A model generated the notes under the pieces. It was not told the DNA's origin and did no database searches. It was given only the letters and a program-made list of their open reading frames with translations. DNA of 37,954 bases from Rhodanobacteraceae bacterium (GTDB taxonomy: Bacteria; Pseudomonadota; Gammaproteobacteria; Xanthomonadales; Rhodanobacteraceae): assembly GCA_025928585.1 (NCBI GenBank), contig JAICJG010000014.1, positions 1-37,954 on the forward strand, given 5' to 3'. The translations under genes and the position numbers were made by a program. Below are positions 1 through 6,319 of this stretch, piece by piece. Position 1 is the first letter of the stretch; every line of letters begins with the position of its first letter.

Positions 1-93
1 CTGGTTGCGGCGTACTACGACCATGCGCATGCCGATGCAGCCGCCGGCAACGCCGTGCTCGCAGAAGTTGGCCGCGTTGCCGCAGAGCTGTGA
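1..93 (+). CDS. 3' end of an unidentified gene (partial)
   Basis: Frame 1 is open from the first base of the window to a TGA at 91-93, giving 30 residues that end in VGRVAAEL. The piece is rich in Ala and has a helical look (YYDHAHADAAAG). It runs convergently towards the DUF3106 gene, whose stop lies 63 bp away on the other strand. The fragment is too short to assign to a family. It could also be a chance open stretch, because high-GC DNA holds long open frames. The sequence to the left of the window would settle this. Confidence 0.45.
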   Translation: MVAAYYDHAHADAAAGNAVLAEVGRVAAEL

Positions 94-156
94 CCGTACA
101 GAGCGATCCGGATTGCGCTGCGCTCCATTCGGGCTACCCATCTGCGTGCCGCGCGA

Positions 157-717
157 TCAGCGATCGCTCCGTGCGGGTGGATGCGCGTGGCCTGATCGGT
201 AGGAGTGTTCGGCGGCCCAGCGGTGTCGCTGCTCGGGCGTCATCCTCCGCCAGCGTTCGCGCAGCGCGCGCCGCTCGTCCGGCGGCAGCGACTGGAACTT
301 GCGGAATGCTTCGCTGACCTTCGCGCGTTGCGCGGGCGTGAGGTTGCGGAAGGCACGCGCGTTTTCGCGCAATTGGCGGCGCTCCGCGGGTGTCATCGCG
401 GCCCATCGACGGAGGCGCTCGCGGATCTGCTGTTGATGGCGCGGCGGCAGGCTGACCCAGTGCAGCGCACGCTCGGCGAGCCGGTGCTGGCGCGCGGGAT
501 GCAGCCGGTTCCATTGCCCCTGCAGCGGTCCCAGCATCCGCCGCTGCCCGGCAGAGAGGCTGGACCATGCCAGCGGTGGTGCCGGTGCGTTCGCGGCCGC
601 GGGTGCGCGGGAAGCCTGCACCGGAACGACGGGGCCGGTCTGGGCGAGGGCGGCGGCCGGCGCGCCGACGAGGCATGCGGCGCCCAGCAGCCAACGTGGC
701 AACCTCGAAGCGCGCAT
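157..717 (-). CDS. Secreted DUF3106 protein with tandem helical repeats
   Basis: The product is 186 aa. An N-terminal signal peptide (MRASRLPRWLLGAACLVGAPAAALA) is followed by a Pro/Ala linker and then a highly basic region. That region is built from repeats of about 16-17 residues of the type LTPAQRxxLxxxxxxFxxL: SLSAGQRRML, SLPPRHQQQI, MTPAERRQL, LTPAQRAKV, LPPDERRAL, MTPEQRHRW. This matches the DUF3106 family of exported small helical proteins, which loosely resembles the LTxxQ pattern of Spy/CpxP-type periplasmic proteins. The start ATG lies 2 bp after the stop of the membrane gene upstream (TGACCATG), so translation is probably coupled. The ORF track begins further upstream, but the signal peptide fixes this start. 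The function is not known. From its position it may be the envelope arm of the sigma/anti-sigma system. Confidence 0.85.
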   Translation of the reverse strand: MRASRLPRWLLGAACLVGAPAAALAQTGPVVPVQASRAPAAANAPAPPLAWSSLSAGQRRMLGPLQGQWNRLHPARQHRLAERALHWVSLPPRHQQQIRERLRRWAAMTPAERRQLRENARAFRNLTPAQRAKVSEAFRKFQSLPPDERRALRERWRRMTPEQRHRWAAEHSYRSGHAHPPARSDR

Positions 718-719
718 GG

Positions 720-1157
720 TCACCGGCTTCCCCGCGACGGGGCCTGGACGACCGCTGGTTGGGTAGCCAGCCAGCGGTAGAAATCGAGATCCTGGACCAT
801 GTCCATCTGGCTGCTGTCGACTTCGGGGATAACGGTTTCTTCGCTGTCGGCCGGCGCGGCCGCCCCCGGGGCCAATGCGATACGCGTCGTAGCCTGGCCC
901 CTCGGCCGGGCCGGATGCATCCACACCACGCCGGCCGCCAGCGCGCAGCACGCCGCGGCCCCCGCCAGCGGCGCCCACAGGCGCAGCGCGGAATGGGCCG
1001 CGCCCGCGTGCAGGGCCTTGCGCCGGGCCAGTCCCAGCCGCAACGCGTGGTACGAGTCCGTGTCCTCGCAGGCGCTCCTGAAGATGGTCCGGGCGCGCGA
1101 GACGACTTCAGCATCCGCCGGCAAGTCGTTGAATGTCTGGTCAGGAATCCTGCTCAT
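720..1157 (-). CDS. Single-pass membrane protein, probable anti-sigma factor (DUF3619-like)
   Basis: The product is 145 aa. An N-terminal soluble stretch of about 58 residues contains ARTIFRSACEDTDSYHALRLGLARRKAL. One transmembrane segment follows (about 60-80, WAPLAGAAACCALAAGVVWM), then a periplasmic tail ending in a conserved-looking acidic block, MVQDLDFYRWLATQP. This size, topology and DLDFYxWL tail are what I recall for the DUF3619 family, which sits between a sigma factor and a DUF3106 gene in beta- and gammaproteobacteria. Its ATG overlaps the sigma factor stop by 4 bp (ATGA), so the two are translationally coupled and probably made in fixed ratio. An anti-sigma role is inferred from topology and neighbours; no ZAS-type His/Cys motif is visible. 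Confidence 0.8.
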   Translation of the reverse strand: MSRIPDQTFNDLPADAEVVSRARTIFRSACEDTDSYHALRLGLARRKALHAGAAHSALRLWAPLAGAAACCALAAGVVWMHPARPRGQATTRIALAPGAAAPADSEETVIPEVDSSQMDMVQDLDFYRWLATQPAVVQAPSRGSR

Positions 1158-1789
1158 CGCCAGTCCTCGAGTTGCGTACGCAGGGCATCCATGGCCCGCG
1201 ACAAATGGGTCTTGACGCTGCCCTCGCTGCAGCCCATCGCCTTCGCCGTAGCCGCGACATCGAGACCTTCGAGCACCCGCAACAGGAAGGCCTGCTGCTG
1301 GCGGCGAGGCAGCGCGCGGATGGCCTTCGACATCGCCGCGTGCGCCTGCCGTGAGGCCAGAGCGCGGGCCGGTTCGGGGCCGGAATCCGGCGCTTCCCAA
1401 ACCGGCAGATCCTCGTCGTCATCGCGTGGGCGCCGACCGGTCCACACCAGGATCCGGTTGCGGACCGCGCGCCGCCGCTGGAGGTCCGTGATGCGGCGGC
1501 GCAGGATGCCCCAGAAAAGCGGCGGCCATTCCGCGGGCGGCTTGTCCGAATAGTACCGAACCAGCCGCAGCATGGCGTCCTGCACGGCGTCCAGCGCCTC
1601 GTCGGGGTCGCGCAGGGCGATTTCCGCGACACGCCACGCGCGCCGCTCGACCGAAGCGAGGAACGCGTCGATCGTCGCCGCAACCGGACGCTGGGCGCCG
1701 CTCGCCGGCGGTTCTGCGGCCGCTTCGAGCGCCGCGATGGCGCTCATGTCGATCGGGGCAACGGGCGGGGCATCCGTGGTCTCGTACAT
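1154..1789 (-). CDS. RNA polymerase sigma factor, ECF-like (sigma-70 family)
   Basis: The product is 211 aa. Sigma region 2 lies at about residues 55-108 (ALRDPDEALDAVQDAMLRLVRYY, then PLFWGILRRRITDLQRRR) and region 4 at about 150-207 (LPRRQQQAFLLRVLEGLDVAATAKAMGCSEGSVKTHLSRAMDALR), with a typical helix-turn-helix. Regions 1.1 and 3 are absent, as in ECF sigma factors. The N-terminal 45 residues are Ala/Pro-rich and low in complexity. I chose the ATG at 1789 because an AGGGG precedes it; an internal ATG (MSAIAALEAAA) would give a product 14 residues shorter. It is the first gene of a three-gene operon with overlapping stops and starts, and it is divergent from pntA. Its target promoters are unknown. 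Autoregulation from the 1790-1903 intergenic region would be usual for this type. Confidence 0.9.
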   Translation of the reverse strand: MYETTDAPPVAPIDMSAIAALEAAAEPPASGAQRPVAATIDAFLASVERRAWRVAEIALRDPDEALDAVQDAMLRLVRYYSDKPPAEWPPLFWGILRRRITDLQRRRAVRNRILVWTGRRPRDDDEDLPVWEAPDSGPEPARALASRQAHAAMSKAIRALPRRQQQAFLLRVLEGLDVAATAKAMGCSEGSVKTHLSRAMDALRTQLEDWR

Positions 1790-1903
1790 CCGGGCTTGCC
1801 CCTGATAACGCAGCAGCGTGGGACGGGTTGACCGCCGCATGCGGGTCGCCCTTGCCGCTATGATGGGCCCGGGGTCCGCGGGCTCCCTGCAGGGAGGGGA
1901 AAC
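1790..1903. promoter_or_regulatory. Divergent intergenic region between sigma factor and pntA
   Basis: This 114-bp gap must hold the start signals of both divergent transcripts. On the plus strand TATGAT (1859-1864) is a good -10 candidate. TTGACC (1828-1833) is a good -35 hexamer but lies 25 bp away, too far for a standard sigma-70 pair, so the promoter is uncertain. A strong ribosome binding site, AGGGAGGGG, stands 5 bp before the pntA ATG. On the minus strand AGGGG precedes the sigma factor ATG by about 10 bp. Confidence 0.35.
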
Positions 1904-2212
1904 ATGATCACCGGTTTTCTTGCACTGTACATCTTCGTGTTGGCGGCGTTCACCGGCTACGAGATCATCAGCCGGGTCCCGGTGATCCTGCACACGCCGC
2001 TGATGTCGGGGTCCAACTTCGTGCACGGGATCGTGCTGGTCGGCGCGATGGTCGCGTTGGGCCACGCGGAAACGCCCGCCGAAATCGCCATAGGGGTGAT
2101 CGCGGTGCTGCTGTCCGCCGGCAACGTGGCAGGGGGCTACGTCGTCACCGAGCGGATGCTGGAGATGTTCAAGGCCTCCCGGCCGGCCGCCTCGAAAGAC
2201 CAGGCCCGGTGA
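1904..2212 (+). CDS. pntAb: NAD(P) transhydrogenase alpha subunit, membrane part (alpha-2)
   Basis: The product is 102 aa with three or four hydrophobic helices (ITGFLALYIFVLAAFTGYEIISRVP; NFVHGIVLVGAMVALGH; IAIGVIAVLLSAGNVAGGYVVTERML). It matches the transmembrane C-terminal part of PntA, which is a separate gene in bacteria with a three-gene pnt operon. With PntB it forms the proton channel of the transhydrogenase, which moves hydride between NADH and NADP+ using the proton gradient. The VTERMLEMFK motif at the end of the last helix is typical. A strong ribosome binding site supports the start. The soluble NAD(H)-binding alpha-1 gene (pntAa), expected directly upstream, is not in the window; the divergent sigma operon stands in its place. 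pntB follows after 118 bp. Confidence 0.93.
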   Translation: MITGFLALYIFVLAAFTGYEIISRVPVILHTPLMSGSNFVHGIVLVGAMVALGHAETPAEIAIGVIAVLLSAGNVAGGYVVTERMLEMFKASRPAASKDQAR

Positions 2213-2330
2213 CGCCGGTCGTGCTGCCAGGCCGCGGGGAACCGGCGCGCGGACGGTGCAGCGGTCGCGCGCAACCGCCGAAGGCGCCGCTACGCGCCGG
2301 CGCGATCTTGCCACGCTCGGGGAAGCAGCA

Positions 2331-3800
2331 ATGACCTTGCCGTCGTACCTGTCGACCGTCGTCGATGCGGTCTATTTCGTCGCCGCCGTGCTGTTCATCT
2401 GGGGCCTGAAACGGATGAGTTCGCCGCGCACCGCGCGCCGCGGAATCATCTGGGCCGGCCTCGGGATGGCGGCGGCGATCGTTGTCACGTTCTTCCTGCC
2501 GGGGATGCACAACCTCGGCTGGATGATCGCCGCGATCGTGGTCGGCGTGGGGCTTTCGTGGTGGGTGGGCCGGCGGGTGCCGATGACCGCGATGCCGCAG
2601 ATGGTGGCGCTGTTCAACGGCATGGGCGGCGGCGCAGCGGCCGCAATCGGGGCGGTCGAGCTGATCCGTTTCAATGCCGCGCTCCAGCTCGCCATGAACC
2701 TTTCGGCGGCGCGGCCGGAAACTGCGTTCGCGACGTCCGGGCACCTGGGTTCGGTCGAACTGATCCTGGCGTTCGTCGGCGCGCTGATCGGCGCGATCTC
2801 GTTCACGGGCTCGCTGATCGCGTTCGCGAAGCTGCAGGGCTGGATGGACCGGCGCTTCGTGTTCCCGCTGCAGCGCTGGGTGAACCTCGCGATCTTCGCC
2901 GCGGCCATCGCGTGCGGCGCGCTGGCGCTCACCGCGGGACTCGAACACCACGCGTTCGCCTGGGGATTGCTGGTCGCTTTCTTCGCGCTGTCGCTGGCGT
3001 TCGGCATCGCGATGACGCTGCCGATCGGTGGCGCCGACATGCCGGTGGTGATCTCGATGTACAACGCCCTCACCGGCCTCGCGGTCGCGTTCGAGGGCTT
3101 CGTGCTGCAGAACGAGGCCATGATCATCGCCGGCATGGTGGTGGGCGCGGCCGGCACGCTGCTGACCCAGCTGATGGCGAAGGCCATGAACCGTTCGCTG
3201 GGCAACGTGCTGTTCGGCAACTTCGGCGCCGCTGGCGCCGGCGAGGCACAGGAAATATCGGGGGCGCTGAAACCGATCGACGCCAACGATGCCGCGGTGA
3301 TGATGGCGTACGCCGAACGCGTCGCTATCGTGCCGGGCTACGGCATGGCCGTCGCGCAGGCGCAGCACAAGATCTGGGAATTCGCCAGGCTCCTGATCGA
3401 GCGGGGTGTAAAGGTGAAGTTCGCGATCCATCCGGTCGCCGGCAGGATGCCCGGGCACATGAATGTGCTGCTGGCCGAGGCCGGCGTGCCCTACGACCTG
3501 ATCGAGGACATGGACGACATCAATCCGGAATTCCCGAACATCGACGTGGCGCTGGTGATCGGCGCCAACGACGTGGTCAACCCGGTCGCGCGCACCGACA
3601 AGAATTCGCCCATCTACGGCATGCCGATCCTGGACGTCGCGCACGCGAAGAACGTCATCGTGATCAAGCGCGGGCGCGGCAAGGGCTTCGCCGGGATCGA
3701 GAACGCGCTGTTCTACGCCGACAACACCCGCATGCTGTACGGCGACGGACAAGCGGCCGCAGGCGAACTGGTCGCGGGCCTCAAGACGCTCGACATCTGA
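2331..3800 (+). CDS. pntB: NAD(P) transhydrogenase beta subunit
   Basis: The product is 489 aa, close to the usual PntB length of 460-490. The N-terminal half (about 1-270) has about nine membrane helices with the conserved MVALFNGMGGGAAAAIG and MPVVISMYNALTGLAVAFEGF segments. The C-terminal domain III (about 310-489) binds NADP(H) and carries VPGYGMAVAQAQ, HPVAGRMPGHMNVLLAEA and VIGANDVVNPVA. I chose the ATG at 2331, preceded by GGGGAA, over the upstream in-frame ATG at 2256, because family alignments begin near the first helix (LPSYLSTVVDAVYFVAAVLF). It is very probably co-transcribed with pntAb. The active complex needs the alpha-1 subunit, which must be encoded elsewhere. Confidence 0.96.
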   Translation: MTLPSYLSTVVDAVYFVAAVLFIWGLKRMSSPRTARRGIIWAGLGMAAAIVVTFFLPGMHNLGWMIAAIVVGVGLSWWVGRRVPMTAMPQMVALFNGMGGGAAAAIGAVELIRFNAALQLAMNLSAARPETAFATSGHLGSVELILAFVGALIGAISFTGSLIAFAKLQGWMDRRFVFPLQRWVNLAIFAAAIACGALALTAGLEHHAFAWGLLVAFFALSLAFGIAMTLPIGGADMPVVISMYNALTGLAVAFEGFVLQNEAMIIAGMVVGAAGTLLTQLMAKAMNRSLGNVLFGNFGAAGAGEAQEISGALKPIDANDAAVMMAYAERVAIVPGYGMAVAQAQHKIWEFARLLIERGVKVKFAIHPVAGRMPGHMNVLLAEAGVPYDLIEDMDDINPEFPNIDVALVIGANDVVNPVARTDKNSPIYGMPILDVAHAKNVIVIKRGRGKGFAGIENALFYADNTRMLYGDGQAAAGELVAGLKTLDI

Positions 3801-3871
3801 GGCGGTGAGGCAGACGAAATGCCGGGGACGGGCGAAACGAGCGGCGCGAGCGAAGTGCCTGTTGTGAGAAG

Positions 3872-3952
3872 TCAGGCCAGGGGATGACCGTTCCGGTGCT
3901 TGCCGACCGGAAGCGCCAATTCCTGGAGGTCGCTCGGCAGCACGGCGATCAT
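3872..3952 (-). CDS. Possible 26-aa coupled small ORF
   Basis: On the minus strand an ATG at 3952 overlaps the stop of the membrane protein gene (ATGA) and opens a 26-codon frame, MIAVLPSDLQELALPVGKHR..., ending in TGA at 3872. The overlap is the classic arrangement for coupled translation, and the composition looks protein-like rather than Arg/Ala-rich shadow. No family is recognised. It could be chance or the remnant of a longer gene. Conservation in relatives would decide. Confidence 0.25.
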   Translation of the reverse strand: MIAVLPSDLQELALPVGKHRNGHPLA

Positions 3953-4437
3953 GGACGGTCGCCCCGAGATGTGAGCCGGGTGGCGAGGATCGCGGCGATG
4001 GTGGCGGCGCCCGCATACACCAGCACCGCGCCGGCATCGAGGCCGAGTTCGGCGACTTGCAGCGTCAAGCCGATGCCGCCGGTGCGGAAGGCCAGTCCGA
4101 ACGGAAACCCGGTGGTCGCGGCGATCCGCGCGATCGCGACCAGGCAGATCGCGTAGAAGCCCGCCAGCAATACCGCGAGCGCTGCGACCGCCCCGGCCCA
4201 GCGCGCGTACAGGCATCCGGACAGGTGCAGCACCAGCGCGAGCGGCAGCGCGAGGGCGAGGATCATCCAGCTCGGCCGGATGCCGAGCACCAGCGCCGCG
4301 AAGGCCGCCAGCGCGCCGGTGGCGAGGGTGCACATCAGCCAGCCGAATATCGACACCAACCCACCGGCCACGCGTGCGATCGCGGCCGGCCTGCGCGCGG
4401 GTTCGACGGGGGACTTGGAGTGGGCGGGTTCGTCCAC
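3949..4437 (-). CDS. Polytopic membrane protein of unknown function
   Basis: The product is 162 aa. A hydrophilic N-terminus (MDEPAHSKSPVEPARRPAAIAR) is followed by four hydrophobic segments: VAGGLVSIFGWLMCTLATGALAAFAALVLG; SWMILALALPLALVLHLSGCLY; WAGAVAALAVLLAGFYAICLVAIARIA; and AELGLDAGAVLVYAGAATIAAILATRL. I do not recognise a named family. Hypothetical inner-membrane proteins of this size and topology are common in Xanthomonadales. It is transcribed towards pntB, so the two are convergent. No signal peptide cleavage site is evident. The competing longer frame 3872-4447 on the same strand is Arg-rich and is read as a shadow, except for its last 26 codons, noted separately. Confidence 0.7.
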   Translation of the reverse strand: MDEPAHSKSPVEPARRPAAIARVAGGLVSIFGWLMCTLATGALAAFAALVLGIRPSWMILALALPLALVLHLSGCLYARWAGAVAALAVLLAGFYAICLVAIARIAATTGFPFGLAFRTGGIGLTLQVAELGLDAGAVLVYAGAATIAAILATRLTSRGDRP

Positions 4438-4621
4438 GCGGGCTCAATCGATGAATCGTCCGGCCATGATAGACCAGCCGCCGAGGCGTCGCCCACGACG
4501 CCGGTCACGCAACGGAGGGTTGCAGTTGCGCTCCTGACCTCCATCATGAAGTGGCCGCCGGGGCGTTGCTATGCTGGATGATGCGAAGCAGCACCCGATA
4601 CCTCCAACGAACGAACCAGTC

Positions 4622-5179
4622 ATGTCCGGATTCAGTGCCAGCAGCGAACCCTTCACCCTGCAGCGCGACTGCCATGCGGTGCACGTGCCGTACGGCGACG
4701 TCGTGAACCTGCCTGCGGGCCAGACCGGGTACATCACCCAATCGCTCGGGGGCAGTTTCACGGTGTATGTCGAGGGCAGCCTGTTCCGGGTCGACGGCAA
4801 GGACGCAGACGCCCTGGGCAAGGCGCCGCCGGAAGCACTCTCGGTGCCGGAGAACGCGAACGACGAAGACGTCGAGGTCGTGGTGTGGGAACAGTTGCGG
4901 ACCTGCTTCGACCCCGAGATTCCGATCAACATCGTCGACCTCGGGCTGGTCTACGACCTCGCCATGGAGCACCTGGACGATGGCCGGCGCAAGGTCTACG
5001 TCAAGCTGACCCTGACCGCCCCCGGTTGCGGCATGGGTGACATCCTGGTCGAAGACGCGCGCACCAAGCTCGAGTTGATCCCGACCATTGCCGAGGCGCA
5101 GATCGACCTGGTGTTCGACCCGCCGTGGAACCAGTCGATGATGTCCGACGAAGCCAAGTTGCAGACCGGGATGATGTAA
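4622..5179 (+). CDS. sufT: Fe-S cluster assembly protein SufT
   Basis: The product is 185 aa. An N-terminal SufT-specific part (SASSEPFTLQRDCHAVHVPYGDVVNLPAGQTGYITQSLGGSFTVYVEGSLFRVDGKDADALGK) is followed by a MIP18/DUF59 domain at about 80-170 (VVWEQLRTCFDPEIPINIVDLGLVYDLAM, then LTLTAPGCGMGDILVEDARTKLE and VFDPPWN). The Cys in APGCGMGD is the conserved family cysteine. SufT proteins help maturation of Fe-S enzymes. The start at 4622 matches the family N-terminus; an upstream ATG at 4571 would add 17 unlike residues. No strong ribosome binding site is seen before either. The rest of the suf operon, next to which sufT often lies, is not in the window. Confidence 0.93.
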   Translation: MSGFSASSEPFTLQRDCHAVHVPYGDVVNLPAGQTGYITQSLGGSFTVYVEGSLFRVDGKDADALGKAPPEALSVPENANDEDVEVVVWEQLRTCFDPEIPINIVDLGLVYDLAMEHLDDGRRKVYVKLTLTAPGCGMGDILVEDARTKLELIPTIAEAQIDLVFDPPWNQSMMSDEAKLQTGMM

Positions 5180-5216
5180 AGGGGGGCGGGGCAACAGCAG
5201 CGTCGGCTGCCAATGT

Positions 5217-5705
5217 TCAGTCGGCTGCTTCGAAGCGGTTGGCGGCTCGATTCTTGCGCACGCCGCGGGGGTCCCAGATGCGGCCGTTCATCGCGATCCA
5301 CACGCCTTCGCCCAGGGTCTGCACGGCACCGACCGCGCATCCGATGTTGAACACCGCGTCCGAGCCCTGGAAGCGGGCCGGATTCAGGGCGCCGGTGAGG
5401 ACGATGGTCTTGCCGGCGATGCCCGCGAGTGCGCGCGCGGTGTCGACCATGCTGTCGGTGCCGTGGGTGATCAGCACGTGGCGGTGCGGCTGGCCTTCCA
5501 CCGCCGCGCGGATCGCCGCGCGGTCGGCATCGGTCAGGTCGAGGCTGTCCTTGCGCAGCACCGGGACCACCTCGAACTCGAAGGCGACTTCGAGCTGGGC
5601 GAGGATCGCGCCGATCTGCGGTGCGCCCACCTGGTAGTCGGACTTGGCATCGAAATAGACCTTGTCGATGGTGCCGCCGGTCGTGATCACGGTGAGGTGC
5701 TGCAT
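5217..5705 (-). CDS. One-domain asparaginase-like protein
   Basis: The product is 162 aa, about half of a normal type I/II asparaginase (about 330 aa), and covers only the N-terminal domain. It has the nucleophile motif ITTGGTIDK at residues 6-14 and the second threonine/aspartate motif ITHGTDSM, both needed for amide hydrolysis, plus VLTGALNPARF. The C-terminal domain is absent, and I see no counterpart of the catalytic lysine that follows the TGA(M)RP segment in Escherichia coli AnsB. Short proteins like this are, as I recall, a regular family in Xanthomonadales, so it is probably not a pseudogene. Substrate and activity are uncertain. The start is set by family alignment; the long upstream extension in the ORF track is not credible. 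It is divergent from yajC. Confidence 0.8.
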   Translation of the reverse strand: MQHLTVITTGGTIDKVYFDAKSDYQVGAPQIGAILAQLEVAFEFEVVPVLRKDSLDLTDADRAAIRAAVEGQPHRHVLITHGTDSMVDTARALAGIAGKTIVLTGALNPARFQGSDAVFNIGCAVGAVQTLGEGVWIAMNGRIWDPRGVRKNRAANRFEAAD

Positions 5706-5878
5706 CGGGTGGATCCTGCGGGCGGCGACGGGACCCTCGATTATCGTGAAACCGGGGTCACAGTGCACTTTCACGCAACCGGCAGGATGGTTGGCATGCC
5801 CCAGCGCCCCAATTGCACGCCGACCCGGTTTTCGAGGCTGTTCCGCGCGGCGCGGGCTGCGCGGGGCGGAAACCCATG

Positions 5879-5884
5879 GCATAA
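5879..5884 (+). promoter_or_regulatory. Candidate -10 box for yajC-secD-secF
   Basis: CATAAT lies 59 bp before the yajC ATG, in the 238-bp gap between the divergent asparaginase gene and yajC. It matches TATAAT in five of six positions. No recognisable -35 hexamer lies 16-18 bp upstream, so this is only a candidate. Confidence 0.3.
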
Positions 5885-5943
5885 TCCGCTGTCTTTTGGG
5901 CAGACAGGCCGCCCGCGGCCGCCCCACCAACCGAGAATCTCGC

Positions 5944-6270
5944 ATGTTGTCGACGTTCATCGCCGCCGCCGCGGCGCCCGCAGCGGCGCCCCAATCGAAT
6001 CCGATCTATTCCTTCGGCTTCCTGATCCTGTTGTTCGTGGTGTTCTATTTTCTCCTGATCCGCCCGCAGCAAAAGCGCGCCAAGGAGCAGAAGAAGATGA
6101 TCGCCGAGCTGGCCCGGGGCGACGAAGTGATCGCCGCCGGCATCCTCGGCCGCATCGAGAATGTCGGCGAGCATTTCCTGACCGTGGAAATCGCCGACAA
6201 GGTGCAGATCCGGGTCCAGAAAGGGGCCGTCTCGACCGTACTCCCGAAGGGCACCCTGAAATCCGCGTGA
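5944..6270 (+). CDS. yajC: Preprotein translocase subunit YajC
   Basis: The product is 108 aa, the usual size. A short Ala-rich N-terminus is followed by one transmembrane helix (about 22-41, YSFGFLILLFVVFYFLLIRPQQK) with the YajC signature FLLIRPQQKRAKEQKKM, and then a small cytoplasmic domain (LARGDEVIAAGILGRIENVGEHFLTVEIADKVQIRVQKGAVSTVLPKGTLK). YajC associates with SecDF in the inner membrane. secD starts 49 bp downstream and secF follows, so the three form an operon. The tgt and queA genes that commonly precede yajC are not upstream here. Confidence 0.97.
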   Translation: MLSTFIAAAAAPAAAPQSNPIYSFGFLILLFVVFYFLLIRPQQKRAKEQKKMIAELARGDEVIAAGILGRIENVGEHFLTVEIADKVQIRVQKGAVSTVLPKGTLKSA

Positions 6271-6319
6271 GCGCATTTTCCGGGTCGCTGTCCCCTGCAC
6301 CAACTACTGCCTTTTGCCC

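Noticed and set aside
112-140. Fragment resembling a dispersed repeat (GCGCTGCGCTCCATTCGGGCTAC)
   Set aside because: It recalls repeats common in Xanthomonadaceae, but it is short, has no pairing arm and no second copy in the window.
1828-1864. TTGACC ... TATGAT as a pntA promoter
   Set aside because: Both hexamers are good, but the 25-bp spacing does not fit a standard sigma-70 promoter. Kept only as a note in the intergenic entry.
2169-4037. 622-aa minus-strand ORF opposite pntB
   Set aside because: It is rich in Arg, His and Asp and lies wholly opposite a clearly recognised gene. This is a typical high-GC shadow frame.
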